A stretch of DNA of 64,000 bases from Psoroptes ovis. Taxonomy: Eukaryota > Arthropoda > Arachnida > Sarcoptiformes > Psoroptidae. Position numbers and translations under genes: made by a program. Under the pieces are notes generated by a model. The model was not told where the DNA came from. It searched no databases and saw nothing but the letters and a program-made list of their open reading frames with translations. Of this stretch, positions 50,885 to 64,000 are shown in pieces; the stretch's first letter is position 1; every line of letters begins with the position of its first letter. Location of the stretch: the NCBI GenBank assembly GCA_002943765.1, contig PQWQ01000004.1, forward strand, positions 1,550,001 through 1,614,000. Direction: 5' to 3'.

Positions 50885-52848
50885 AATATTAATTAAGAAA
50901 AAAAAATAAATGAATGAATAATTAATTTTTGTTTTATTCGTTTGTTTATTTTTTTCATTTGTTTATTTTTCTTCATAATTTCAATGCATAAAGAGTTAAC
51001 ATGATTTTTATAACATTCGTTTTCATTAATATTATATGATTAATATTTACGGAATTATCAAATCATTCACATGTATGAAGTATCGTTCGATGAGCATGTG
51101 TGCAATAAAATAAACTTGTCGGCAACCGTTTGCCTAATTCTCAAGGCCTTATATCATTGATGGTTTTGTAGTGATCGCTTATTGCCTCTTATTCTTTAAT
51201 ACATTACAAGTTTTATTGTTTTATTCTTCTTTCAAAGTTTAATGATTCTGTGATTCTGTATTCATTCAGTTTAATGATTCAATCTAATTCTGCATTATAT
51301 GTTTCAGTTTTTACTGCCATTATCACCATCATCCATTAAATGATTCATAATTTAATGAATTTTTGAAGAATTTTGAAAAAATTCAAATCAAATAAAAATT
51401 AACGAATCAAGTCTTTGCGTGTGTGCACATACTTTTGGTTTAAGTGGTGCTCAACTACATAAATTTACGGATCCATTTAGGAATCATAGAATTTTTTGCC
51501 CCAGAATTTTCTGTAAATTCTTTCAAAAAAATTCATAATTTTCACCATTCATAAAATGACTCGGCAATAATTATATGGACACTATTTATTATTCAATATC
51601 ATTGAAAATATGAATTGAAAATCATTATCAATGTCCATATATTTATGAGTATATCTATCATGTATATTTTACATAATTTTCATTGCTATAAATTTCAAAT
51701 TTTTATTGTTGTTGCTGTCTTTAAACAATAATAACGATAATGAAAATAACAGAAGAAATATTATTTCAAATTTCATCCAATTGTTATATTTATTTATACT
51801 TTTTTCTCCGGTTATAAAATCATTATTATTGTCTCAATAATAATGATAATGGTAATAATCAGTTTACCATCAGATGAATAAGTAATGTTCTTCGGCAATT
51901 ATGTGAAGAAATATTCGCAGACAATATTTGTAAAGGAATATTTACACATATACTCCCAAACAGACAAAGAGAGAAAAAGTAAGCCGTCGGCAGAATATTC
52001 AGGTAATTTTCCAGTATCTGAATTTCTAAAATTTCAATTTTCCAAAACATTTCTATGATAATACTTATAGATCATGATCCATCTTTGGGTGCAAATAGAT
52101 AGAGGGGATCGATAGGTGGAGAAAGGGGTGAATCATTCATTTATTGGAATTTTCTCGGAAGAATTGTCTCTCTTAGGGAAAATTTTAACCCTTTTTTCAG
52201 CCTTTTAAGAGAGGAGGAAAATGGCTAGGAAAATTTATGGCAGCTCAAGGAATTTTCCATAAAATAAAGATTGCGAAATTTTCTCCTTAGCAATGACAAA
52301 ATTTATGATTGTTTTTCTCATTTTATTTAATATTGTGGAAAGCTCATTTATTTAAAACAATTCAACAAACATTTCAAGCACACAAACACACACCATGCGG
52401 TCCATTTTTTGTAGAGATTTCTACAAGAGAAAACATGTGCTTTTTTCTTCTTTTAATCATTTATTTACGGCCGCTGTCACTGCATGAATTCCACATTCAT
52501 TCATTTTGAATGAAGCTGCATTAATTTTTTTTAAATTAAAAATTTTATGACAGAATTTTTCCGGGAAAACTTTTCCCACATTTAGCGTCTTTGTAAGCCT
52601 CCTCCTCTTGTTTAATTTTCTTAATTTTTTCTTTCAAAACGGCTCATCAACAAGAACTCGATAATTTTTATTAAATTTGAAAAAAACAGGAAAACATCGG
52701 TTTTTTGAATTTTTATTTTTTCAGTTGAAATTGAAGAATGAATGTATTTTTTTCTGCCACTTTTCCAATTGAATGAAAAATTCATTCAAACGACGCCGGC
52801 GCATAACAAAATTGATTGCCAATTTCCCATTGCTTGCTGTGAAGCTAT

Positions 52849-54010
52849 GCTACTACCACAGTTTTGATTATTTTTATCCATCAGTAGTAGTAGCATGCGA
52901 AAATGAGTGTTTTGTTTTTTTGAAATTTTGTTTACATTCAATTTTTTGACACTATCGCCCTCTTTTGATGATTGATTTTTTTTTGCAAAATTCGAAAAAT
53001 TAAAAAAAAATTTGTTTCATTGTTGTAGTGGCAATTTTTTTCCTTATTTGTTTGTTCACACAAGATAAAACGCGCGTATTTTTTAGCGGATGGTTTTTGT
53101 TTTTGAATCTTTCACTATAACCTGTGCTTCTACCTTTTTTTTCTTTGAACCATAGAAAAAATTCCAAGAATGATGTAATTGAAGAAATATTCGAAACATT
53201 CGATTTCTAAGAAGAAAAAAATACCAAACAGCAATCGAATTTGTGAAATCGACTTGAAATAATAACTTATTTCAATTGCAATAATCAAAGCAAAAAAAAA
53301 AATATTAGAAATTGGAAATAAAGGGATTATAAATGTCAAAATTTGAAATATAACTCATAGAATACAAGAAAGAATGGTATACGAATAGAAGTAGTGTACA
53401 TATTCATCATTCGTATTTTTGTTGTTTTTCTGGTTAGTGTGTTTAGAGAATTGCGTTTTTCTCCTATGTGCAGAAAACATTGAAATGAAATGAAATTAAT
53501 GATTATGATAATAATGATGACGGCCTAAGACATAATGTATGAATGATATGAGCTAAACATTACCATCAAGAATGCGTAGTCTGCTAGTGGTGATGGTAGT
53601 GACTATTTTGAATTGAAAAAAATTCAAATCGAATCAAATAATAAATGGTATATTATCATCATCATCATCATCATCATCATTAAAATAATGAATATAAACA
53701 TTGAATTTTGGAAGACGACAACGAACAAGACGTTGACGGGTCTTACACATTAGAAAAATCCAAAATTTTCATTCAATTTTCAATGGACCACAGTGCTTAA
53801 CATTCTTTACGCAAATTCACATTGTGCCACTAGTACTTTTGAATGGCGCTGATTCAACGTTTGTTCAAATGAAGTACGCGCGGCTTTTTTTTACACGTAC
53901 ACATCATAACAACACACACTGACATTATCAAAACAGTCACATTTTAAATTTTTCATTTCCAAATTTTTGTTCAAAATAAATTACAAACTATTCAAATAGT
54001 AGTAGTGGCA
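52849..54010. promoter_or_regulatory. candidate promoter region with GTAGTAG-type motifs
   Basis: Motifs are GCTACTACCAC (52849-52859), GTAGTAGTAGC (52884-52894, an inverted partner of the first), GGTGATGGTAGTGAC (about 53588-53602), GAATGGCGCT (53841-53850) and GTAGTAGTGGCA (53999-54010). The local G/C content is higher than average. The interval lies 2.7-3.9 kb upstream of the ARID1/Osa coding start, so it may hold that gene's promoter and first exon. The basis is motif recurrence at three places in the window. Confidence 0.3.
53655..53680. repeat. (ATC)n microsatellite
   Basis: Nearly nine uninterrupted ATC units in intergenic DNA. Confidence 0.85.
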
Positions 54011-54819
54011 TGTGCCAAAGTGTTTGCCTTGAAATTAAGCAAGAAAATCGGTTCGAAAATGGCAAACGCGCAACTGCGTAGGAGCCAAGTCAACCAAAGG
54101 AAGTGTGTTGGTGAGGAAACGAGGAGGAGGATGAAAAAAGCAAATCGCATGCAAAAAAAAAAAAAAAAAGAGTGGCCACAACCAGTTTTTTCATTCCATT
54201 AATTTATATTCCGAATTTGAAAATTAAAGCTTTATTATTATGTTTTGTATTAATGATGATTCTTAATAATAATAATAATAATAACAATAACAAATGAGTG
54301 AATGAGCAAGAGAATTTGGCTGCCATTTTTTTTTTTTTTTTCGTTCAATTCAAACGAAAACAAAAAAAAACAAGAAAATAGGCGGAGCATGAGTATGAAT
54401 ATTTTCTGTTAGAATACAACCTATCAATAGGATACTGTATCAATAAATTCAATACATATATTCGCATATATATATATATTCTACTTTTTGCTACTTCTTA
54501 TTATACTCGAATATGACTCCGCCTCTTTTTTTTTGAATTAGCGAATCATAATGGAATCGAAAGATTCGAATGAGTCGAAAAAAAAAATTTGAAAAAAAAA
54601 AAATTGAAAACGAGTACCACATTTTTTGTTTATGTTTGAAAATTAAGAAAAAGAAATTCTCCATCATCATTATTATTCTTATCTAATTTATTTATCAAAT
54701 GTTCAATGGCCACATATACAAATAAATGAATAAATGAAAAAAAAACATCTTAGTAAAAACTACTGCTGCTGCTGCTGCTGCTCTTATTGTTGTGTTATTC
54801 ATTGTTGTGAGTATGTGAG

Positions 54820-54839
54820 TTTTTTTTTTTTTTTTTTTT
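54820..54839. repeat. 20-base poly-T run
   Basis: A homopolymer tract preceded about 45 bp upstream by a short CTG trinucleotide run. Confidence 0.8.
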
Positions 54840-56130
54840 GTTTGAAAAATCAAAAATTCATTTTCATTTTATTTAATTTTCGATTCTTATTATTTACATT
54901 CGTTTTTTTTTCTATTTTAATTCAATTCAAAATAAAATGTTTAATTATCTAAAATAAGATTCGAAATAAATAAACAAACAAAATGATGTGATTTTAATTA
55001 ATTAATAATTTGTTTATTAATGTGATGATTTGAAATAATGATGATCGAAAAATTAAAAATCAAAGAATACATCGACATCGAATGTGACAACGAAATCAAT
55101 AACATTGTCATCAACAACTTCAGTGACATAATCAATGATAGTCATCACAAATAATTAATCAATAATTTTCGAATAATTATGGATTGATTGATTCATTCAA
55201 TCTTTTTTCAATCTCTGAATTTTTATCACGATTTATGTATATTCTGCTTGTGTTTACCTTTATTGTTTCACCTTAAAATAAAAAAGAAATTCATAATCAT
55301 TTTCATTTTTATTCTTTACGAATGAATCTTTTGTTTTGTGTCAAATCAATTAATAATTTTTTTTAAATATCGATATTCATCATTAATTAAACATATTGCT
55401 ATGAATATAATTTTGTTCAATTGTTTTCGAAAAATATGTGTGCGTTTGTGATGTTTCATTTTTGAATTTCATTTCATTTCTTTTTTTCAAAATTCCATTT
55501 CTTTGTTCTACACTGTGTATTAAGTGCAGATTTCTAAATTCTTCAATATTTAATTTTCTTCGAATTTGTTAATTTGTGAATTTGTTTAATTAATTACTCA
55601 ATCAATCGATTTAACCAATTAATCAACCAAATTTGATAATCATGTGTGTGTGTGTGTGATGGTGTGAAAATTATATTTTAAACATATTAACTATTTTTGT
55701 CAAAAATTTAAACAATTTCGAAGCATTTCAAAACATGCTATGAATACAACGAAATATCAAATACTCAAACAGCAAAACATCAAATAATCATAATTATCAT
55801 AATAACAAGTGTAAAAAAAATGACAATTTTCACTGAACTTGACTGAACATATAAACACATTAACATACGATTCACATTTCAATGATTTCAAAGATAATTC
55901 ATCAATGGTTGAGACATCAATAAAAAATATTGATCAAATGTTACTGACATAATTATTTAAAAATTATATCATCACTATGAACATAAATCATTTATTGATT
56001 CAACATCATTTGAATTGAAATTTTAAAATAAAAATAAATCTAATTGAATTAAATTTAATTTAATTGTATTTCGAATTATCAATAAGTATTCATATAAATA
56101 CCATACCATACGCACACAAACATTATACCA

Positions 56131-56172
56131 ATGTGTGTGTGTGTGTATGTATGTATGTGTGTGTGTGTGTGT
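56131..56172. repeat. (TG)n/(TATG)n compound microsatellite
   Basis: TG units interrupted by three TATG units, then TG units again, about 42 bp in all. Confidence 0.85.
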
Positions 56173-56766
56173 TTGCAAGCTATGTGTTCGTATACATACG
56201 TATGTTTTTTTATTCTGAAATCGCACTGTAGTTTAATACAAAATATATATAAATGTGATGTGTATTTGTGAATATATGAATCCGCATATATACGAATTTT
56301 ATTTTTTATATAAATATTTTTGAAAAACTCATTTCATTTTTATGAAGAAATAAACATACAAACATGAATAAAAAATATATCAAGTCAAATAAATGATATA
56401 AGCATTTGATATTTTCGATTTTCTGGTTTTTCAACGATAATCATTGATATTATACGCTGGTATTTTGAAATTTATATTTTTGGCATTTTATTCTTATTGG
56501 TACTTTATTTTATTCTGAAAATAATTATTTATTCAATCAGTAGTTTATTTGTATTCAAAATATTTATGTGTGTGTATATTATGGCATTTATAATGTGTTC
56601 TCATCGATTGATGTGAAATTTTCTAAACAACAAATCAACGAATCATTTTTATATTTATATCTATATTTTCAATCAATATTGTTCCACTAATTCTGTGATT
56701 TTATACACCTGTAGAGCTCATCATTTTTATTTTCAAAATATTTCTTATATTGATAAAATTGAAATA

Positions 56767-59700
56767 ATGGAAGAAACTGGACGTGCAACACCAGCTAATA
56801 GTGGTGGTGGCAGTAATAATAACCCAAACCCAGGAAATGGAGGTAGTAAACCGACAACACCAAATCCAGCACCATCACCACCTACAACATCATCAGCTAA
56901 TATGCAACCGCAAACAACATCATCGTCACCATCGATACCATCATCATCTCCGTCAACAGCAGCCACTAGTCATCATCAACAACCACAATCACGTTATGGT
57001 GGCTATGGACCTTATGCTGGACAAATGATGCCGCCATATCCAAGTAATATTCATCATCCAAATTCTGGTGCTGTAGGTGGTGGCGGTTATCCCCCGCCTC
57101 CCTCACATCAACATGGTTATGGTGGACAAATACCACCACCACCACCGCATCATCAATCTCATCATCATCCACACCATCCTCAATATTCACCAATGCCACC
57201 AATGATGATGCCACCACCTAGTCAATATCCTGGCGGTGGTCCGACTAATAGACCTCCTGTTTCGAGTAGTGGTCCGCCACCTGGAGCATCAAGTGTAACA
57301 CCTCCACCACAACATGTGCCATCTTACGGAAATTATCGTACAATGCGATTGTCAGGACCACCACCACCACCAGCACCACCACCACCACCACCAGGACCAC
57401 ATCATCCGCCGCCACCTCCTGGGCCATCAGCAGCAAATATGCCTCCATATTATGCGATGCGACATCCTCCTCATCCGCAAATGCCGCCGCAGCAGCAGCA
57501 ATTACTAATGAACAAAAATTACGTGGGATATCCTCCGCCGCCTCATCCATCAAGTAATTATGGTCCACCACCACCACCGCCCAATCATCCTAATTCGATA
57601 CCGCCACATGGGCATCCTCAATTGCATCCACCGCCACATGGACATCCGCAAGCCATTCCACCACAAGCAAATTCACCGGCGTCAATGATTCCTGGTTCAG
57701 GGAGTGTTGGTGGCCATCATTCACAGCATCATCATCAACATTCAAACGGTAAAATAAAATGTTTATAAAAATTATGAAAATAATTAATATGTCAATTCAT
57801 CAATGAAAAAATATAGTATATACTTCTAGTGAGACTCAGTCATCTACAATGACAAATTCTCAATTACAATCGAATAACAACAATAATAGTGGCCATCAGC
57901 AGCATCATGGACATCATCAACGATTACAGCCACAACCGCCGCCAATAATGGATGAAGTAAGTCAAACATCGACAGCATCCTCACAGGATCGTGCAGATGA
58001 TTCTTGTGCATCAGGTGATTTGCAGTCATCATCTTCATCTTCAACTCCACATAATAGTAATTCGAATAGTAACACAAGTTCATCGACAAACGCCAATAAT
58101 AAATCGCATAATACGAAATCACAAGCATCACATCATACATCATCACAGATGTTGCATCCACCAACGCCTAACACATCAAATCTTGGATCCCCAGGTGCAG
58201 CATCTTTATCATCGTTTCATGATGATTTCGATTCAGTATCCAGTCCTAGTTGGCCGCGTACGCCTGCACCATCATCACCGGCAATCAATAGTGGTGGCAA
58301 TAGTTCATATTCGGTCGATGCACATATTTCTGTGCATAATTCAAAGGTTTGCCTCATTTCATTGAAATTGATGACAATTTTTTCTAATTGTTTTGAATTT
58401 TTCTCTTAAAATTAATAGCGTCCTGACAATGTTAAACGATTATATGATATGTCAGATGATCCCGATCGTAAACCATTTTTGGACAAATATTTTCAATTCC
58501 TTGATGAATGTGGTACACCATTGAATCAAGTTCCAACCATAAGTAAGGTTCCAGTTGATTTATATCGGCTATATATGTTAGTAAAAGAACGTGGTGGTTA
58601 TGTCGAAGTAACTAACTCAAAAATGTGGAAAGAATGTGCTCAACTCTGTAATATTGCTAATTCCTCTAGTGCATCATATACACTGCGTAAACAGTATATG
58701 AAACATTTATTGCCATTCGAATGTAAATTTGATCGAGGTGGTATCGACGTAGGCCCATTTTTATCGGCAGCAGAATCTGCAAATACCAATAGAAAAAAAT
58801 CAGCTGCTCAGTCAAAATTATCTAATTCTGATCGTTCAACACCAAATACACCTCGTCTTTCACCAAACGACTCATCATCTGGACCGATAGTTGCTAACAG
58901 TGGAAGTTCTGCTGGCGCTGCACCTCCTGGACCCTACCATCCTGGCCATCCACAACATCAATCGATACAATCTAGTTATCCACCACCTTCGCAATCATTA
59001 GAGATGAACCAGAATAGTTATGGACCGAATGCACCAGGAAATGCTTCTCCATACCATCATTCGCAACAAGGACCGTATCCACCACCTCCAGTTCCAGATT
59101 ATCATCAACAACAACAACCGGCGGCTTATGGTGGACCTCCACCTCCACCGAGTTCAGCATCCGGTCCGAATCAACATCATCCACATCATCATTCGCATCA
59201 TTCAAATATTGTAAGCAACCATGAAAGTGTTAGCGTTAAAGATCCGTTTGCCGATGAAGATACTGTATCATCGTCTGCATCATCTGCTACAAGAGGAACA
59301 CCAAAATCCGGTGGACAGCAGCAACAAGTACCGCCACCACCGCCTCCGGGTCAATATGGATCGGCAAGACAGCCCCATTATCCGATGCCAAACAGCACAG
59401 GTACTATTTTTTTCTGGATTAAAAAACTCATTAATAATCAATTTATTTTTTAATATGAAAATTAGGTTCATTTTATGGTCAAACAAGTGGTCCTCCTCCC
59501 AATTCAGGGCCACCACTTACTAATAGCGGTTATCCACCACCTCCACCGCCTGAAGGCCCATCATCTCAAGGTCATGGATATCAAGCACCAGATCAACCGC
59601 CACATTATTTACAGCGTTCAGGCACTAGTGCTCCTGAAAATGCTTTGCCACCAAGCAGCTCTGGTGGTAGTCAAAGTCATTATAGTTCTCGATCGGTTGC

Positions 59701-62700
59701 TATTATGAATGGTCCAATGCATCCTCATCATCCACATGGTCCATATTATGGACATTATGGGCAACAACAACAGCCGCCATATCCACCAAATGAACCACAT
59801 TCAGGAAACGCGAGCGGACCGCATCCACCGCCGCCAACTTCACGAAGCTCATATGAACAACATCATAGTCAACATGGTTATCCACCACCACCTCCTCAAG
59901 GTGGTCATCGATATCCGATGCCCAATAATGTGGGTGGACCTTCGAATCAATACCAAAACAGACTACCGTATGGACAACAGCCGCCGCCATCGCTTCAAAC
60001 ACATCCAAATCATAGCTCATCCAATGTAAATTCTGGTATACCACCACCAAATAGTGGACCCCCACAACAACAATATCCGCCGAATTCTAATAGATCTCAA
60101 GATGGTTATCCGCCACCGCCACCACAACCACTGCCGCCATCATCATCATCTAATAAAACATCTGATTCTTATAACGCAAGTTATAAATTTTATTAATATG
60201 ATTTAAACTATTTTTATTATGAATTTTCATTTTAATATAATTTTTTCGATTATTTTTTACTTTTATTTTTTGTTTTAATTTTTATTTACATTTGGATGGC
60301 CCCTTTTTTTGGATTGCTTGCTTGAAATTTGTCCTGCCTGTTTTTTATTATTTTTTTATTCGACACGTTCAAATCAATGTGATGTGATATGATCATTTAT
60401 TTTTATTATTGCTGTGTATGTGTTTTTTGCATCTTGAAAAATTGATTGAAATATCCAGAACACCATACGTAGTCCACTTGCACAACGTTTATTAGCAGCT
60501 AAACTTACACAAAATTCAACTGCTGTTGCTACACCACCTCCTAATAGTTCACAAGTTTCAAATAATGGTGCTGCAGTCGCTGCTGCGGTTACAGCAAACA
60601 CAACAACAGCAATAAATACCGTTTCAAATGTCACAACTGCAACGACATCAGCAATCACAGCAACAACAACGACAACTAATGCACCAATTATGTCGACTGC
60701 AAATACCTGTTTGAGTAGTAACCAAAATTCATTACAATTACAGCAATCTTTTAGCAATAATATGACAAATGTCACACCATCAGAAACGACACCAACAACG
60801 ACCACAACCATTAATACCAATAGTAATTCTAATAATAATAATAATATGACCCATGCATCACAAGTATGTTTGATTTTGTTTTGTTTTGTTTGCCCCCAAA
60901 AAATATTTTATTCGTTTTGTTTTATTTCATTTTTTGATAAAAATTTGATTGATATCAATCTTTTTGTGATGTTTCTAATATTTTTTTTTGATTCTGTTTC
61001 AGGGATTTCCATCAAATTCATACGTACCACCACAACAGCAACAACAACAACCACCACCACCACCATCGTCTTCTGCATCGTTGACTAATATACCAAATAA
61101 TAATGAGAATTCATCCACGACATCATCAAATTCTACAATGAAACCGAATACAAGTTCAATTGTGACAGCACCATCAATGCAAGCACAAACAAATATTTCA
61201 TGGATGTCTACACAAAATGCTCGATATCAACAGCAACAGCAGCAACAACAATCAAAAAGACATCCTGACTTCGCAAAGCAAGCACCTGATGGTAGTGTTG
61301 GTGTTTACAATAGTGGTGCACCATATCCGACAACGCCTCCATCTTCGTCAACATCATCAACTGCATCATCCCAACATCACACGAATTCATCAATTACTTC
61401 TGCAAATAACAGCTCACATGTACATAGTGGTGTGAATAGTAGAAATAATGGACCACCGCCAGGATCATCGCCACCAAATTCTGCTAATTGGGCGGCACGT
61501 GATAATTATCGTATGCCTGGTGTGCAACATTCAACTGGTGGTTTTTATCCGCATCATGGATATCCAGGAAATTCTCTGGCCGGTCCTCACAGTGGACAAC
61601 GTGATTCTGTTTCTGGCAACTGGTTTGACCAAAGAGTAGGTCCACAGCAGCCACCTCCATCATCAACAGCCGTTTCGGCATCAACATCATCAAATTCTAT
61701 GGATTCACCAATGACCACAGCACATTGGGCTTCAAGTCGATATCCACACGGTAGTGGACCAACAAGTGGTTCTGGCGGTTATGTTTCCGAATTTGGACCA
61801 CCCGAATCACAGCCACATTTTCCATCAAGTTCAGCGCATAGTGGTAAAATGGTGCCACCAGCACAATATAACATTCGTAATGTGCCGCCATCTGCGCAAC
61901 CGTCCACTCAACCAACAGATCAGCCTTCATCTAGATCAAGTTTCAGTAATAATGCTTATGCAACGACTCCAGGAATAAAATTACCTCCATCCATGATGAA
62001 TTCCTCTTCTCAGCCCTATGGAACACAATATCCACCAAGTGGATCATATGGTCCAAGTTCTACACCATCTCATCATCATCATAATTCAGCACAAATGATC
62101 AATCCACAACGCAGTAATGAATTACAGCAACAACAACAGCAATTAATATCATTACCTCCAACAGTAGTATTTCCACCGAATTCGGTTGAAGCAACAATGC
62201 CATTACCATCAAAACGGCGTAAATTGAAGGCACGTGATATTGCACCAGTTGATGCATGGCGTGTTTATATGGCACTCAAATCGGGTTTATTAGCTGAATC
62301 AACATATGCATTAGATGTATTGAATGTAATATCTAATGATGATATTAGTCTCTTATTTTTAGGCTTATCAAATATGCCTGGACTTTTAGAAGTATTATTA
62401 GAACATTATCGTCGCTATTTAAATGAAATATTTGATTCAATGTTTGAAGATATTGAGATCGGTTATGATATTCGACAAAAAAATAAATTCGTCACTAACG
62501 ACGATGATGGTAATTGTGATAATAAAAATATTAAAAACAAACCAAATAATCGAAAATTGAAATGGTATGAATTGGAACGTGATCTTATTGATGAAAAAAA
62601 TGATACGAATAAAATATTAACGAATAATAACATAATGAACAATATTGATCAAGATATCAAAAAATTTATACGACATAAATTTAAATTCACTTCAAATGAA

Positions 62701-64000
62701 CTTAAATTTCAATTGTTTCGTGATAATGATATGAAAAATTATACCAAAATAACAAGAAATGGTAAAAAAGTGAAAATACGTGAAGACAAAAATTTATTTA
62801 TTACTGATTATGATAAATGTTGGGATCCAATAAGTGATAACAATAACGATAATGATTGCAAAAATAATGAAAATGATGATTATTTTAAATTGAAACAAAG
62901 TCTTCAAGAACATTGGAAGAAAGGTGGAGGTGAAACAACTAATCATATACAAACACATATGGAACCGAAAGAAAATTATTTTAGATTTTGTCGTTTGATC
63001 AAAAATTTGAATGATTGCTATATTATTGAGAATGAAAATGATGTACAAAATAATAATAGTGGTAATGTTATATCAAATGACAGCAATAATGAAAATATTC
63101 CAGAGGAAAATAATGAAAATGAATATCCAAAAATACATCCAACAGATCGTGAACGTTATTTGAAAAAATTGAATCAACCAGATTTTGAAGATGAATCATA
63201 TGATCAAGAAGAACCGGCTGTCTGTACTGGACGTGAATATCAAGATTCAATAAAAAGTCGATGTTTGACTGTATCAAATTTGATAAGAAATTTAACATTT
63301 TTGCCCGGCAACGATGTTGAAATGTGTCGGAGTCCTTGTTTATTGTTGATATTATCACGATTGATATTATTACATCATGTACATGCTTTGAAAAAGAAAC
63401 GTAAAATCAATGAAATAGATTGTACAAAAATTATCGCCAATCGTTTGGATGATGAAACAATGTTTAATTTGATTGATGAAAAGCCTGATGATAATGAAAA
63501 CGAAATTGAGAAAGAATGGTGGTGGGAATCGTTGCATTTGATTCGTGAAAATACTATGGTCACATTGGCCAATATCAGTGGACAGTTAGATTTATCAACA
63601 TTTCCTGAATCGATTACATTATCGTTATTAGATGGTCTATTGCATTGGGCTATTTGTCCATCATCATATGCTCAAGATGCATTTCCATCTGCACCAAATA
63701 CGTTATCACCACGACGATTGGCATATGAATCACTATCAAAATTATCGATATTTGAATCAAATGTTGATTTAATATTGGCGACACCACCATGGTCGCGTAT
63801 TGAAGAATTTCTCAAAAACTTGACACGTTCTTTGGTTCGCACTGAAGATCAAACAATACGTGAATTTTCAATCGTATTACTTTCGAATTTTGCAGCTGCA
63901 GATCCATCAGTTGTACGCATAATTGCATTAACTGGTTATTCTGTATCATTACTGCTTGGTTTCATTGAACAAGCCGAACAGAGTGCAATGACTATTGCCA
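56767..64000 (+). CDS. osa: ARID1/Osa subunit of the BAF (SWI/SNF) chromatin remodeller, 3' end beyond window
   Basis: Six exons join in phase: 56767-57748, 57817-58346, 58419-59400, 59466-60175, 60459-60863 and 61003-64000 (open at the edge), giving 2,202 complete codons. Residues 1-500 are Pro/Gly/Ser/His-rich and disordered. The ARID domain occupies about 510-615 (RPDNVKRLYDMSDDPDRKPF, FLDECGTPLNQVP, RLYMLVKERGGYVEV, LRKQYMKHLLPFE) and binds DNA with little sequence preference. Another ~990 low-complexity residues precede the BAF250_C domain, from about 1609 (KARDIAPVDAWRVYMALKSGLLAEST) to the edge (GYSVSLLLGFIEQAEQ), which holds the complex together. The start is the first ATG of a frame open from 56695. 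Four introns are GT-AG (65-139 bp). The fifth, 60176-60458, works in phase only with a GC donor. A poorly conserved Asn/Asp/Lys-rich insert (about 62460-63150) splits the BAF250_C domain. Confidence 0.94.

Larger units (their letters stand above)
48005..56766. other. 8.8-kb gene-poor interval upstream of ARID1/Osa
   Basis: No coding exon is recognised. Contents are a hAT-type MITE at 50098-50269, a 20-bp palindrome at 49686-49705, less A/T-rich blocks at about 49.1-49.3 and 52.07-52.3 kb, promoter-like motif clusters at 52.85-54.0 kb, several homopolymer and di/trinucleotide repeats, and a TG microsatellite at 56.13 kb. Untranslated first exons of the ARID1 gene are likely at about 53.8-54.2 kb but are not provable from sequence. 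Confidence 0.45.

Noticed and set aside
54005..54202. Basic 65-codon frame (Lys/Arg-rich end)
   Set aside because: The Lys run comes from a poly-A tract. More likely part of an untranslated first exon of ARID1/Osa.
60374..60820. Val-rich 148-codon minus-strand frame
   Set aside because: Shadow of the Thr/Ala/Asn-rich ARID1 exon at 60459-60863.
1..64000. An undescribed multi-gene system (defence, biosynthetic cluster or selfish element)
   Set aside because: Apart from the tandem GSTs, neighbouring genes belong to unrelated conserved families with independent orientation and spacing. Nothing suggests a functional cluster or horizontal transfer.

Overview
The window is nuclear DNA from a small, AT-rich arthropod genome. 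The best guess is an astigmatid (house-dust-type) mite. The evidence is a tandem cluster of mu-class glutathione S-transferases resembling the group 8 mite allergens (219-residue proteins with the exon pattern 39/141/480 bp), mostly 60-110 bp introns, strong A/T codon preference, and many Asn/Gln/Ser/His homopolymer tracts inside conserved proteins. I see no bacterial, phage or CRISPR features.

Layout, left to right. (1) 1-790 (+): the 3' end of a FITM2-type ER lipid-droplet protein, cut by the window edge. (2) 1426-7074 (-): an AP180/CALM clathrin assembly protein, rebuilt as nine phase-consistent exons, with an alternative terminal exon and candidate cassette microexons in its three long introns. 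(3) 7.1-14.4 kb: no gene recognised. (4) 14372-16912 (+): a ZDHHC9/14/18-type palmitoyltransferase (approximated-like), six exons. (5) 20762-24630 (+): an SLC6 neurotransmitter transporter, GABA-transporter-like, with a cytoplasmic N-terminus of about 390 residues. (6) 26661-27083 (+): a four-TM orphan. (7) 27616-31260 (-): a large zinc-finger-like orphan. (8) 33167-33718 (-): a TMEM35/NACHO-type receptor chaperone. (9) 34068-38355 (-): three tandem mu-class GSTs. (10) 39260-about 40386 (-): a cytochrome b561. (11) 43356-48004 (+): VPS15/PIK3R4. (12) 48.0-56.8 kb: gene-poor, holding a 172-bp hAT-type MITE with a perfect 8-bp target duplication. (13) 56767-64000 (+): ARID1/Osa, the BAF-type SWI/SNF subunit, running off the right edge.

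The genes are ordinary housekeeping, neuronal and detoxification loci with separate promoters. Only the GST cluster is a genuine tandem family. AP180 (endocytic coat), VPS15 (PI3P kinase complex) and the palmitoyltransferase all act in membrane traffic, but nothing suggests co-regulation.

I found no new multi-gene system. The observations most worth checking are the hAT MITE, predicted alternative splicing in AP180, a GC-AG intron in ARID1 whose retention would truncate the protein before its C-terminal domain, a GST paralogue with Phe at the glutathione-binding Ser/Thr, and GTAGTAG-type motif clusters in promoter-like stretches. Exon boundaries were placed by eye from GT/AG signals, reading phase and remembered family sequences; none is backed by transcript data.
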